Assembly: GCF_002979755.1 (NCBI RefSeq)
Contig: NZ_PCPP01000004.1
Location: 124,001-188,000, forward strand
Length of the DNA: 64,000 nucleotides
Origin: Chryseobacterium culicis
GTDB taxonomy: Bacteria > Bacteroidota > Bacteroidia > Flavobacteriales > Weeksellaceae
Direction of reading: 5' to 3'
In this document: positions 1 to 8,813 of the stretch, piece after piece
Layout: each line of letters opens with the position of its first letter
Numbering within the stretch: the stretch's first letter is position 1
The notes under the pieces: generated by a model
Databases searched by the model: none
What the model saw: the letters and a program-made list of their open reading frames with translations, nothing else
What the model was told of the DNA's origin: nothing
Position numbers and translations under genes: made by a program

Positions 1-2060
1 CTACTGATATTCCATTTCATATTGACCATCGGAAGAACTACATTGTATGTTTTATTGTCCTTAATGTCCTCCGTTTTATTATCCTTATCAGCTACTACTT
101 TTTTGCCCCAGAACGTAACATCATTATATTCATTTCTGAAGCCTCCCAATACCTGAAGTTGTTCTGAAATCTTCCATGTTCCCATCAGATAAGCAGCCCA
201 TACATTTTCCGTACCTCTGTAGGAACTGGTAATATTAGAATTGCTGTCTTTACTGCTCACCTGCATCAGTCCTAAGCTGTTTTGGGTACCCGGATTGTAC
301 ATTTGATCTATCTGTGCATTGGTCATCTGATCAATGATCACCGCATTGTAAGGATTTCCTAATGGATTCATGAAACCTCCTTTATACGGGAAATTCTCAC
401 GCTCAAGCTGATTCAGATAAGTGACCGGAGTTCCGGGAATTCCCAATGAGGATTTGGGCATCCAAACCAATACGGAGCTGTCAACTATTTTATTCTTGTT
501 GTTGTATTTTGTTCCGAATTTAATCTCAAAATTATCCGCTGCTTTGTATTTGATATCAACCTGTCCTCTAAGATCCGTTTCACTATTATGATTCTGGCTT
601 AGGATAATCTGATTTAATTTAAGCTTATCTGCAGCTATTGCCTGCTGATTGTAAGGCTGAGTGTATCTTCCCGTGTCACCAATGCTGTCCGGAGCATCCA
701 TTGCCATATATTTTCTTCCGTCAGCAGATAGGTTTCCATAGGTCATAGCTTGTGTGAAATTAATGATGGGGTAGCCTCTTTGATCTTTTTCAAGATTATC
801 CGGCGAATCAAACTTAAACTCAGAACGTGCTTTCGATAAGGACCAATTAACCTCCATACGCTGTCCTACCTGATGATTACCACCCAGCTGCATAGAATAC
901 AGGTCCGTAAGATAATCTGCATGACGAGCCTGCAGAAGGACATTTTTACTGTCAAAATTAAAATAAGTTTCCCTTACCGACTGACCGTCTTTATATTGGC
1001 TGTATAATCCTTTTGCATATAATTTATTCCTGCTGTCTATCTCATAATCCAATCCTAAATTAAATCCTAAAGTTCTTCGGTTAGCCAGATAGTCACGAAG
1101 CTGCAGCTGATTGATAGAATAGGAGGCTGTTTTATCTTTCAGGCCGTAGTTGTAAATATTTCTCATCTGATCAATAGCTGTAGAACGCTCCCAGATCACT
1201 GCTGAGGTAATGAATTTCAGCTTATCAGTAATTTTATTCCCATAGACAATGGAAGTATTATAAGTAGGGGATTTGGACATGTTGACATAGCCTGAAGCCA
1301 TACTTATAGCTAAAGTCTCCTTGTTCGGGGAGGTTTTTGTAATAAAATCCACATTTCCGCCAATGGCATCTCCATCAAGATCGGGGGTTAAAGCTTTAGA
1401 TAAACGTACATTCTGAATAAGTTCCGAAGGAAAAATATCCATCTGCACCCCGCGGTTGGCGTTATCACCGCTGGCACTCGGCATTCTGTTGCCATTCAGA
1501 GTAGAAGCTGTCCACTGAATAGGTGTTCCTCTTACCGCTACAAAACGTCCTTCACCCATATCTCTTTCAATAGATACTCCCTGCATACGCTGTACGGCGT
1601 CTGCAGCATTACGGTCCGGAAGTTTTCCAATAGCATCAGCGGAAAGTACTTCTGTAATGGTATTGGAGTTTTTCTTCATCGTAATCGCTCTGGCCTGTGA
1701 TGCTTTATATACACTGGTAACAACTACTTCCTGAAGATTGTTTTCTTTAAACTTAGCTCCGAATTTAATTAATCCAAGATCTACTTCCTTTTTATCCGTA
1801 ACGGTGAAAGGGATATAAACACTATCATATCCTTTATATTCTACAACAAGTCGATAACTTCCGTCATAAATAGTATTGAGAATAAAAGAACCGTCAGTAT
1901 CAGAAGTTATCTTCTGTCCGCTGTTTTCAATATAAACCAGGGCATTGGGTAGGTTTCCCTGACTGTCTACTACGGTTCCGTGAACGGTAGTTTGTGCAAA
2001 GGCCAATGGGCCAAGAAGAAAAAATGCTGCTTTTGTTAAAAAAAGTCTTTCTCGTGACAT
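1..2060 (-). CDS. TonB-dependent receptor with carboxypeptidase-like regulatory domain (3' end cut off)
   Basis: Outer-membrane receptor that imports a large ligand using energy from TonB-ExbBD; the substrate cannot be told. About 686 codons are visible and the reading frame is still open at the window edge. The ATG at 2058-2060 gives a signal peptide ending near residue 22 (PLAFA then QTT). A carboxypeptidase-regulatory-like beta-sandwich follows (about 25-105), then a plug domain (about 120-240) with the motifs ADAIGKLPDRN and RFVAVRG, then barrel sequence. The plug resembles the Xanthomonas/Caulobacter-type TonB receptors, and I see no SusD partner on the visible side. A membrane-bound AraC regulator lies 135 bp upstream on the same strand and could control it, which is inference. 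Confidence 0.92.
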   Translation of the reverse strand, partial: MSRERLFLTKAAFFLLGPLAFAQTTVHGTVVDSQGNLPNALVYIENSGQKITSDTDGSFILNTIYDGSYRLVVEYKGYDSVYIPFTVTDKKEVDLGLIKFGAKFKENNLQEVVVTSVYKASQARAITMKKNSNTITEVLSADAIGKLPDRNAADAVQRMQGVSIERDMGEGRFVAVRGTPIQWTASTLNGNRMPSASGDNANRGVQMDIFPSELIQNVRLSKALTPDLDGDAIGGNVDFITKTSPNKETLAISMASGYVNMSKSPTYNTSIVYGNKITDKLKFITSAVIWERSTAIDQMRNIYNYGLKDKTASYSINQLQLRDYLANRRTLGFNLGLDYEIDSRNKLYAKGLYSQYKDGQSVRETYFNFDSKNVLLQARHADYLTDLYSMQLGGNHQVGQRMEVNWSLSKARSEFKFDSPDNLEKDQRGYPIINFTQAMTYGNLSADGRKYMAMDAPDSIGDTGRYTQPYNQQAIAADKLKLNQIILSQNHNSETDLRGQVDIKYKAADNFEIKFGTKYNNKNKIVDSSVLVWMPKSSLGIPGTPVTYLNQLERENFPYKGGFMNPLGNPYNAVIIDQMTNAQIDQMYNPGTQNSLGLMQVSSKDSNSNITSSYRGTENVWAAYLMGTWKISEQLQVLGGFRNEYNDVTFWGKKVVADKDNKTEDIKDNKTYNVVLPMVNMKWNIS

Positions 2061-2195
2061 CCTTATAAAGTTTGGTGCAAAGATGTCAGCTCCTTCAAAA
2101 GTTTTGGTTCATTTAAATTTTATGCAACTTTTTCTGTGGAGTTCGAGGTGAACTGTATTGTAAATCAGTAAGTTGCTAATGTTAAATAATTGTAA

Positions 2196-3245
2196 CTAAT
2201 GAACAAGCTGGGAAGGAAGACAGTCAAATTCCTTTTTAAAATATTTATAAAAAGTAGATTTGGATTTAAAACCACATTGAAACGCAAGATCTGTTACACT
2301 GACAGACGGATCTTCCAACAAAATCTGTTTGAAGTGCTGTATACGGTTTCTGTTGGTATACTCATGAAAATTGGAATGAAGATGTTTATTAAAAGTGATA
2401 CTTAAATCTGCTTTGCTTATTTTCAGGTGGCTGGAAAGCTGGTCTAATGTAAACTCTTCATCCAGATATTCATGGCTCTCCTTATAGAACGAGATGATAG
2501 CATTCTGTACAGCATCAAAATCTATTTTTGAAAGATCCTTATACTGATAGGTTTCTTTAGGTACAGAAAAATCTGCAGTATTTTGTTGTTCCTGTAGTTT
2601 GTGCTGGTACGTTAAAATATAAATGTACAAAATCCACCCGAACTGGAAAAGAAACAGGAGGCTGTAGATCTTCTGATAGATCAAAGTATCCCAACCCAGC
2701 TTGTAAACGGTCCAGAACATCAATACTCCCAGCAATACATAGCAAACCAGATAACGGAAATTACCGGCTACAGGATGAGTAATATTTTTGCGGTATTTTG
2801 TAAGTAAGTAAATACACAACACAAGACAGACAATCCAATAATAACTATAATAAACGAAATAAGACTTATAAGATGTGATGGCCAGATCTGCCCAGGAAAG
2901 ATCGAGCATCTTTGCCGAAATGGCGATCGCATGATGAATGACCACAAAAGTTAGCGGAACAATAAGGTATTTAAGTTTATCTCTCCATTTTGCGTGGATT
3001 AAATGCGTAGTGATATATAAGAAAATAAGACCTTTAAAAACACGAAGGCTTCCCGGAATTTCATACAGAACAGATTCATAGCCAAACCTTTGGATAATGA
3101 AATATTCATAGCCCATATCCAGAGTAACCACTCCGATATACAGGAGCAGCATATTCAGTACAGATTCTCTGTTTTTGATCAGAGACATGAGCAGCGTAAG
3201 GGTGATAAGTGCCTGTAGTACAACTACCATAATGATGTATAACAT
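2196..3245 (-). CDS. AraC-family regulator with multi-pass membrane N-terminus
   Basis: Transcription regulator of 349 residues. Roughly residues 1-215 form about seven hydrophobic segments, and the C-terminal 95 residues form a double helix-turn-helix of the AraC/XylS type (FTLDQLSSHLKISKADLS, then VTDLAFQCGFKSKSTFYKYF). A membrane sensor fused directly to a DNA-binding domain is a known arrangement in Bacteroidota. The ligand is unknown. The start is supported by a TAATTTTG promoter element at 3263-3270 on the minus strand. Its neighbour downstream is the TonB receptor; regulation of that gene is plausible but not shown. Confidence 0.88.
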   Translation of the reverse strand: MLYIIMVVVLQALITLTLLMSLIKNRESVLNMLLLYIGVVTLDMGYEYFIIQRFGYESVLYEIPGSLRVFKGLIFLYITTHLIHAKWRDKLKYLIVPLTFVVIHHAIAISAKMLDLSWADLAITSYKSYFVYYSYYWIVCLVLCIYLLTKYRKNITHPVAGNFRYLVCYVLLGVLMFWTVYKLGWDTLIYQKIYSLLFLFQFGWILYIYILTYQHKLQEQQNTADFSVPKETYQYKDLSKIDFDAVQNAIISFYKESHEYLDEEFTLDQLSSHLKISKADLSITFNKHLHSNFHEYTNRNRIQHFKQILLEDPSVSVTDLAFQCGFKSKSTFYKYFKKEFDCLPSQLVH

Positions 3246-3262
3246 GATAACTGATATTTTGC

Positions 3263-3270
3263 CAAAATTA
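3263..3270 (-). promoter_or_regulatory. -7 element before the AraC gene
   Basis: On the minus strand this reads TAATTTTG, an exact match to the Bacteroidota TAnnTTTG -7 element, 17 nt before the ATG. I see no good TTG at the right distance upstream. Confidence 0.45.
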
Positions 3271-3425
3271 TAGATAATATGGGGATGGATTCTTTAACAA
3301 ATTATTAAATATCAGCTTAAAAACAGACAGACGGTGAAGGGGGAAATCCTGATCCGTTTTTCAGGGATTTTCCGGTTTTGTACATTGAGTGGATATTAGT
3401 ACTTTAGCTAATAAGCATACACCGA

Positions 3426-3848
3426 ATGTCCAAAGGAAGATTTATTTTGTTTGCAATACTTAAGACCTGGCTGATTTCCACTTTGGTTTCCTTCGTATTT
3501 TTGATTCTTTTTTTAAGCTTTACCAAAGAAGTAAGAGATCCACCGAGAAACTGTGACATGAGTGGATTGGTCTATGGTTTTACCCTTTTCTGGATAATAT
3601 TTTTGAGTCTATTGTCTTTAAACAGTCTGCTTTCTCTTTTAAAACCGTTCCAAGGAAAATTAAAAACCGCAGTATGTTGGTTTCTTTTACCTGTTATAGC
3701 TTCTGTTTTTTCCTTTTTTACCATCACTGATGGAAAGATAGATGGTGAGGAAACGATCATTTTTCTGACTATGAATCTACCCTGGCTGGCTTTTTGGATG
3801 TTTTACTATTACAGATTCAATATCCGTTTCAATACAATCAACCCCTGA
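3426..3848 (+). CDS. hypothetical membrane protein
   Basis: Unrecognised protein of 140 residues with four hydrophobic segments (about 12-32, 52-70, 80-98 and 112-130) separated by short polar loops, so it should be an inner-membrane protein. It is followed after 11 bp by a second small membrane protein (3860-4147), so the two are probably co-transcribed. The sequence gives no catalytic motif. The alternative reading, a non-coding region, is unlikely because the hydrophobic pattern is regular and continues across the whole frame. Confidence 0.6.
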   Translation: MSKGRFILFAILKTWLISTLVSFVFLILFLSFTKEVRDPPRNCDMSGLVYGFTLFWIIFLSLLSLNSLLSLLKPFQGKLKTAVCWFLLPVIASVFSFFTITDGKIDGEETIIFLTMNLPWLAFWMFYYYRFNIRFNTINP

Positions 3849-3859
3849 TATTATTATTC

Positions 3860-4147
3860 ATGAAAAAACAATTTCAAAACTGGACTCTCTTTTTTCTGGT
3901 AGGAATCATTGCCATCATTGCCGGATTGATTGCCTCTGTTGTTCTCATGACAGGATCATCTGCCGAAGACGGATTATTCGGAATGTATATTTTGTTCAGC
4001 CTGATTCCCATATTACTCGTGATTATCATAGACAGGATTCTGGTATGGAAATTCGGAAATAAAATTGTCAATAAAGTTCAGTTTGCCATACTGTTGTTTA
4101 TTATTCTTTTATGGATGGTAAGATTTGTATTGAACCTTTTTCTTTAA
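3860..4147 (+). CDS. hypothetical small membrane protein
   Basis: Unrecognised protein of 95 residues. The ATG at 3860 is preferred over an in-frame ATG at 3794, because the latter lies inside the preceding gene and adds no sensible sequence. Starting MKKQFQNWTLFFLVG, it has three hydrophobic segments (about 8-30, 41-58 and 74-93). It probably forms a two-gene unit with the membrane protein just upstream. No function can be assigned. Confidence 0.55.
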   Translation: MKKQFQNWTLFFLVGIIAIIAGLIASVVLMTGSSAEDGLFGMYILFSLIPILLVIIIDRILVWKFGNKIVNKVQFAILLFIILLWMVRFVLNLFL

Positions 4148-4151
4148 ATAA

Positions 4152-4250
4152 TCATGCAGAGGAGGAGCCAGATGGCATGAGGATACTTACCGATTTAACA
4201 AAAAAGGAACTTTAGAATGGATTTCTACAAAAGAAAAGACCGATGAATAA
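4152..4250 (+). pseudogene. possible 3' remnant of a lost gene
   Basis: An open frame of about 32 codons without a start codon, ending at TAA 4248-4250. It reads like a protein C-terminus (GGARWHEDTYRFNKKG, then TLEWISTKEKTDE), with a natural amino-acid composition unlike random AT-rich intergenic DNA. It lies directly after the small membrane protein. I read it as a leftover end of a deleted gene; chance is the alternative. Confidence 0.3.
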
Positions 4251-4435
4251 CGTTCCTGCTCAATGTCTTGAAATATCTTTAAAATCTATGTTTTTTTTAG
4301 ATTATTGAACGATAACTCCTCATTTACAGTGATAAACCCTCCGTTTTTTTACGGTATTTTTAAGAATGTCTTTTATGATTCAAATTTAGGTCTGATATTT
4401 GTACTGGGTAGCCAAACTAAATGGCCGATTTATTT

Positions 4436-5479
4436 ATGAAAAACATATCTGTGAAAAAATCCTTTCTTTATGCATGTTTTTGCGCTGTTTTCCTTGTTTC
4501 CTGTAAAAAAGAAATAGAAAAAATAAGCGATACTTTTAAAGACACTGTTTCTTCTTCGGAAGTTCCGGAGGTAGAAAAGGATTCTATAAAGAAAGATTCT
4601 GTTCCTGTCGTAAAAAAAGAATCTGTTCCGCCTGTTATGCAGGAGAATGGTTTTTATAACGCTTTTGTTCTTCCAAAGGATAAAAAGATGCGTGATTCTA
4701 TTTATTCAGAATTCAGCAAGAAATACAGTGTAGAAGAACGAACTGCTATTTTAGCTTTAAACAGGCTGGATTCTAAGAGTAAATGGAATTCTGATACATT
4801 GGTAGTTCCTGCGAAAATAGATACAACATTGATGGCGTATTCACCATTTCCTATGCAGCTGGATATATTGAGCGGGGTGAAAAAGTTTGTCATCTTCTCA
4901 TACCCTATACAGGCTTTTGCGGTATATTCCAATGGAAGTCTTGTGAAATGGGGGCCAACAAGTATGGGTAAAAAAGCTGCCCAGACTACTAGAGGGCTTA
5001 CTTTTGCCAACTGGAAAAAGAAACTCGCAATTTCTACCGTGAGCAGCGAGTGGAAACTTCCCTATAACTTTAATATTCACAATATAGGAGGAATCGGATG
5101 GCATGAATATACCCTTCCTGGATATCCTGCTTCCCATTCCTGTTTACGATTGCTGAGAAAAGATGCCCAATGGCTGTATTCTTATGCAGATACCTGGATT
5201 CTGAACCCCGGAGGTGCTACAACCAAAGCCAGAGGTACAGCTGTAATGGTATTCGGAGATTATAAGTGGGGCGGAAGAAAACCATGGAGAAACCTTTTGG
5301 ATGATCCTAATGCCAACAATATTTCTGTAGAAGAGCTTACGAAACTTTTAGAACCGGACGTTCCGAAAATGCTTAAAGAACAAAGCAACAGAGAAAAAGT
5401 AGCGGATTCTATCAAAGCAGCAAAAGCCTCAGCTACACCTATTCAGAATGAAAAACCTATAGAACCTGTGTCTAATTAA
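4436..5479 (+). CDS. L,D-transpeptidase lipoprotein (YkuD domain)
   Basis: Periplasmic, lipid-anchored enzyme expected to form or edit 3-3 cross-links in peptidoglycan, or to attach proteins to it. It has 347 residues from the ATG at 4436, which directly begins a lipoprotein signal peptide ending FLVSC; an ATG 15 bp upstream is also in frame. A Ser/Lys/Val-rich linker covers about 25-65. The YkuD domain lies around residues 130-265 with His223 and the catalytic Cys236 in SHSCLR. The family usually has SHGC, so Ser replaces the Gly before Cys. The C-terminal tail (about 290-347) is charged. It overlaps the convergent gene downstream by 8 bp. Confidence 0.85.
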   Translation: MKNISVKKSFLYACFCAVFLVSCKKEIEKISDTFKDTVSSSEVPEVEKDSIKKDSVPVVKKESVPPVMQENGFYNAFVLPKDKKMRDSIYSEFSKKYSVEERTAILALNRLDSKSKWNSDTLVVPAKIDTTLMAYSPFPMQLDILSGVKKFVIFSYPIQAFAVYSNGSLVKWGPTSMGKKAAQTTRGLTFANWKKKLAISTVSSEWKLPYNFNIHNIGGIGWHEYTLPGYPASHSCLRLLRKDAQWLYSYADTWILNPGGATTKARGTAVMVFGDYKWGGRKPWRNLLDDPNANNISVEELTKLLEPDVPKMLKEQSNREKVADSIKAAKASATPIQNEKPIEPVSN

Positions 5480-5999
5480 TTTTTTTTTCAAACTGTAAAG
5501 TAGATTCTTCAGCAAACGTTCTAAGCTTAAGCATTTCCTCTTTACCTTTATGCTGTCCGAATCTGGCAGCAATATAAGTAAGAAGAATAAAAAATAACAT
5601 GATAAAAGAAGCGCTCAGTGCCCAAGGGTATTCGGCGCTTTTTATTTGCTTTTCTACATAATACATAGTAAAAAAAGTCATCCATAGGATAGAAAAAGAA
5701 AAATACAGGAACATAAAGAATGTCCACACTGCAGAACTGGGTCCAAACACTCCGCGTATTGTCGTATGTTCATCTTCTATTTCTACCCGTAGGGCAAGAT
5801 GAGGTTTCCAGTAGTTATCATATTCTGTTTTCACCCAGATGGTGGCAACTTCTTTATTGATATTCCCGGAAAACTCGTCTTTATGTTCTTCTATATATTT
5901 TTTCAGATTTTCAGCATACTCTTCCTTGGTAAGATGAGTAAACATTTTAAATCTGGGCCTGGTTCTTATTTTGTCTAAGGTAGTTTCTTCAGTATTCAT
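5472..5999 (-). CDS. hypothetical protein with two membrane segments
   Basis: Unrecognised protein of 175 residues. The N-terminal 85 residues are soluble and acidic-basic mixed (for example MFTHLTKEEYAENLKKYIEE). Two membrane segments follow at about 90-112 and 125-147, and then a charged tail. It starts 4 bp after the stop of the aspartyl protease gene on the same strand (6004-7323), so the two are almost certainly one transcript and may act together. Its stop overlaps that of the convergent L,D-transpeptidase gene. Confidence 0.7.
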   Translation of the reverse strand: MNTEETTLDKIRTRPRFKMFTHLTKEEYAENLKKYIEEHKDEFSGNINKEVATIWVKTEYDNYWKPHLALRVEIEDEHTTIRGVFGPSSAVWTFFMFLYFSFSILWMTFFTMYYVEKQIKSAEYPWALSASFIMLFFILLTYIAARFGQHKGKEEMLKLRTFAEESTLQFEKKIN

Positions 6000-6003
6000 A
6001 TGT

Positions 6004-7323
6004 TTATTCTTGATAAGGAATCGGATCTTGCAGGGTGAATCTTACCGTGAGCTTTTCATTTTTCCTTTGAATGATCATGGTAATATTCCGGCCTTCGCTA
6101 GACTTCATAATCTCTACAATTTTTTCCAGTGTCATCTCAGAAGTTAGATCTCCGTTAATACTCAGAATTCTGTCATCCTTTTTAAGGCCTGCTTCATAGG
6201 CTGGTGAATCCTTTCTTACTCCAGCAATGGAAAATATAGGTTTTAAACTAAATTTATACTGAAAGGCATCCTTATACACTTCATTTACTACCGTAGCTGA
6301 TTTCTGAGTTTCAATAGTTATTCTGTCCTGCTGCCATTCCAATCCGTCCTGCTTGAAATCCAGTCCGCTCATATTAAAGTGAAATGGATCATTAAAAAAA
6401 CGGTTTTTTTTCAAATATAATTTTTTTGCGGGATAATCAAAAGCTACTGTAAACCTTCGCATAATTTCGCTGCCTACAGAACCCTTTCTGTTTTCCACTA
6501 AAGTAACGTGCTGTATTGAGTATTCATCCGGCATAGCGGTAAGAGGTTTTTCAAACTTAAAGCTACCCAAATAAAAATTATGAATACGACTTCTTTTGCC
6601 CAAAATATCTCCATTGAAACCACGGCCAAGAAAATCATCGATATTAGGTCTGTTGTACACAAAGTTTTTAATAAGAGTGGGAAAGAGCCAGATCGCATCG
6701 TTATTTCCAAGGTCAATCAGAAGCTTTGAATCTTTCTTCTCATTTGTCATTTCTACTCCGGCATACAGGTAAGGCTTATCCCTTTCAATGGTAATAGGGA
6801 ATTCTTCAAATTTTCTGACTTTCTTTTTTAAAAGATCAGAATTTTCATACACCGTTAATTTTTTTGAAATATAGTCGATGTAAACCGGATGGTCTTTAAA
6901 AAACTGATATCCTATCACTCCGTTTACGGGAATTCCTACATGGGAGGAAATGTTAAACTCTTCATCAAGAATGATATAAATAGACATGGACGTATTTACA
7001 ATTTCATCACCTATTTTGCCCATATTGCGCTCAGACTTCAGTCCATCAATACTTAAGCTTCCTCCAAGTCCGGAAAATTTTACTTTTTCAACATTGCTGA
7101 GCTTCACTTCTTTATTTTCCAGGCTAAAAAGAATAGTTTCCGAAACCCCGGTATCCAACAGAAAGGTAAGTTCAGCACCATTAACATTGATAGGAATAAA
7201 GATAAGATTATTGATAAACTGAAAAGGAATAACCGCTTTTTTAGTATTGATGAGTTCAAAAGAATTCTGGGCATTTACAAAAATGCTTAGAAATAATCCC
7301 AGTAAAAGCAATTTAAATTTCAT
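6004..7323 (-). CDS. retropepsin-like aspartyl protease with PDZ domain
   Basis: Secreted or periplasmic protein of 439 residues. A signal peptide ends at NAQ (about residue 19). The first aspartyl-protease half carries the active-site motif LLDTGVS (about 56-62). A second half carries LLIDLGNNDA (about 200), where the second DTG is changed to DLG. A PDZ domain (about 345-430) contains AGVRKDSPAYEAGLKKDDRI, typical of peptide-binding PDZ modules. The two-lobed aspartyl protease plus PDZ layout is common in Bacteroidota and its substrates are unknown. It forms a tight pair with the downstream two-TM gene. Because the second motif is altered, proteolysis should not be taken for granted. Confidence 0.85.
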   Translation of the reverse strand: MKFKLLLLGLFLSIFVNAQNSFELINTKKAVIPFQFINNLIFIPINVNGAELTFLLDTGVSETILFSLENKEVKLSNVEKVKFSGLGGSLSIDGLKSERNMGKIGDEIVNTSMSIYIILDEEFNISSHVGIPVNGVIGYQFFKDHPVYIDYISKKLTVYENSDLLKKKVRKFEEFPITIERDKPYLYAGVEMTNEKKDSKLLIDLGNNDAIWLFPTLIKNFVYNRPNIDDFLGRGFNGDILGKRSRIHNFYLGSFKFEKPLTAMPDEYSIQHVTLVENRKGSVGSEIMRRFTVAFDYPAKKLYLKKNRFFNDPFHFNMSGLDFKQDGLEWQQDRITIETQKSATVVNEVYKDAFQYKFSLKPIFSIAGVRKDSPAYEAGLKKDDRILSINGDLTSEMTLEKIVEIMKSSEGRNITMIIQRKNEKLTVRFTLQDPIPYQE

Positions 7324-7355
7324 TTACTGAATTTAGTGAATTTATCTATATGATA

Positions 7356-7386
7356 ATAAAAAAACATTCCAAAAGCTGGAATGTTT
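7356..7386 (-). terminator. terminator after the esterase gene
   Basis: A hairpin with arms AAACATTCC and GGAATGTTT around a short loop. On the minus strand it is followed by a T run, so it should end transcription of the esterase gene and separate it from the aspartyl protease pair. Confidence 0.7.
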
Positions 7387-7443
7387 ATATAAACTACAAT
7401 GAAGTAGTATTTTTTGTTGAATTTGTTTTAAAATGCTTTCTTT

Positions 7444-8082
7444 TTATTTTGAAAAGAAATCCATCAAATCCATATAGTTCTTCTGATTCACCCCATGGCC
7501 ACTCATATATTCTCTGAATGTGAAGTAACAGCTAAGGTCGTAAAGAAGATCTGCTGCTTTTCTTCCCCATTCAAGTGGGATCACAGCATCATCCGTACCA
7601 TGGGAAATGAAGAAACGAAGTCCCTCCAGTTTCTTTTTATCTTTTACAATGCCGTCTAGAATTTTCTCTTCAGGATAACTGCTCAGACATGCCACATAGT
7701 TGAAAAGTTCAGGATGTTGTAAGGCCAGTGCATAGCACAGTATTCCTCCCTGGCTGAAGCCGCAAAGATGAGCTTTACTTTCCGTCAGCCCATAGTGGTT
7801 GATAATCTTTAGCATACTTTCCAGAACTGCATGTAAAGATTCCTTTGCCTGGGGAACATCGATAAAGTTTTCAGGATCATTAAAATTGATATCATACCAT
7901 GAGTATCCTTCAAATTGAGTATCACGCGGAGCTCTGAAACTTACAATAATCCAGTCATTGGGAAGCGTTTCCCTAAAACTGAAAAGATCCTGTTCGTTAC
8001 TGCCGTAGCCATGAAGCATAAAAAGAATAGGGGTATTGGGGGTAATATTTTCGGGTTCTCTTACTAGATAATCTAAATTCAT
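7444..8082 (-). CDS. carboxylesterase/phospholipase family alpha/beta hydrolase
   Basis: Cytoplasmic hydrolase of 212 residues, the usual length for the phospholipase/carboxylesterase (acyl-protein thioesterase-like) family. The catalytic triad is visible: Ser110 in GFSQGG, Asp165 in HGTDDAVIP, His196 in MSGHGVN. An oxyanion region is seen at LHGYGSNEQDL (about 23-33). It cleaves carboxylic ester or thioester bonds; the natural substrate is unknown. No signal peptide. It is a single gene followed by its own terminator. Confidence 0.88.
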   Translation of the reverse strand: MNLDYLVREPENITPNTPILFMLHGYGSNEQDLFSFRETLPNDWIIVSFRAPRDTQFEGYSWYDINFNDPENFIDVPQAKESLHAVLESMLKIINHYGLTESKAHLCGFSQGGILCYALALQHPELFNYVACLSSYPEEKILDGIVKDKKKLEGLRFFISHGTDDAVIPLEWGRKAADLLYDLSCYFTFREYMSGHGVNQKNYMDLMDFFSK

Positions 8083-8293
8083 ACAGCAAAGATAATTAAA
8101 TTACCTACAGAATCTTAAGTTTTATTATTCATACAATGAACTTCTGCTGCATGATGGTTTATGTGTAATGATTAATTCTTTAGAGTATATTTTTGAATTT
8201 TTCCCGGCCTTTTTCTTTTTATTGATTTGATATTATTTGGAAATCTTTATTGGAAAATTTTCATAAAAGTTATTTTTATATTAATAAAAAACT

Positions 8294-8301
8294 TATATTT
8301 G
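8294..8301 (+). promoter_or_regulatory. -7 element for the first MmpS-like lipoprotein
   Basis: TATATTTG matches TAnnTTTG exactly and lies 26 nt before the ATG at 8328. It lies downstream of an in-frame ATG at 8250, which argues for 8328 as the true start. No clear TTG at the -33 position. Confidence 0.5.
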
Positions 8302-8327
8302 AAACATTAAAAAATCTATTTGGAGAA

Positions 8328-8759
8328 ATGAAGCAATTTTACAATTCAAAAAGTTTACTTAGACTTTCTTTTTTATTCGTTTTATTATTTTCTGTAATTA
8401 CCGTTGTGAATTCTTGTAAAAAAGATGATGACGAAGAGTTTCAGGATCATGTGGTTCAATTCGAGGTGAAGACAACTGCCGGAGGAAACATCATAAGTGT
8501 TGTTACGCAGGTAGGTACAGCTCAGAACACAATATACAATACACCACAGTCACCTGTGACTTCACCATGGACAAGCGGGGAATTCTTCGTGAACTCCAGC
8601 CAGGCACAGTTGAATCTTGATGCAAATGCATCAATGCCTGATGATAATTCTGAATTAACGATCAATCTTTATATAGATGGAGAAGTTGTAAGAACTGTTA
8701 AGAAGAAAGGTAAAGGTGTACTTGTTGCTTCTATTGATTACAGTTTCCTAGAACCATAA
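8328..8759 (+). CDS. small lipoprotein with MmpS-like fold
   Basis: Exported lipoprotein of 143 residues from the ATG at 8328. A lipoprotein signal (VITVVNSC) ends at about Cys29, followed by KKDDDEEFQ, an acidic spacer as found in surface-bound Bacteroidota lipoproteins. The remaining 105 residues look like an all-beta domain: a VQFEVKTTAGGNI strand, PWTSGEF, LNLDANASM, then LTINLYIDGEVV and a final IDYSF strand. This order resembles mycobacterial MmpS proteins (PW, then a vDG motif near the end) and closely parallels the lipoprotein at 11614-12033. The fold call is mine by eye. It stands beside a two-component system and may be its target or signal. Confidence 0.72.
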   Translation: MKQFYNSKSLLRLSFLFVLLFSVITVVNSCKKDDDEEFQDHVVQFEVKTTAGGNIISVVTQVGTAQNTIYNTPQSPVTSPWTSGEFFVNSSQAQLNLDANASMPDDNSELTINLYIDGEVVRTVKKKGKGVLVASIDYSFLEP

Positions 8760-8783
8760 AAATTATTTATTTTTAATATTTAT

Positions 8784-8813
8784 AAAAAAAACCGCTCTTA
8801 GGGCGGTTTTTTT
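8784..8813. terminator. bidirectional terminator between lipoprotein and response regulator
   Basis: Stem arms ACCGCTC and GGGCGGT with an A run before and a T run after. It can end transcription from both sides: the lipoprotein on the plus strand and the response regulator on the minus strand, whose stop codon touches it. Confidence 0.85.

Noticed and set aside
8250..8327. In-frame upstream extension of the MmpS-like lipoprotein
   Set aside because: Would put the promoter inside the gene and bury the signal peptide.
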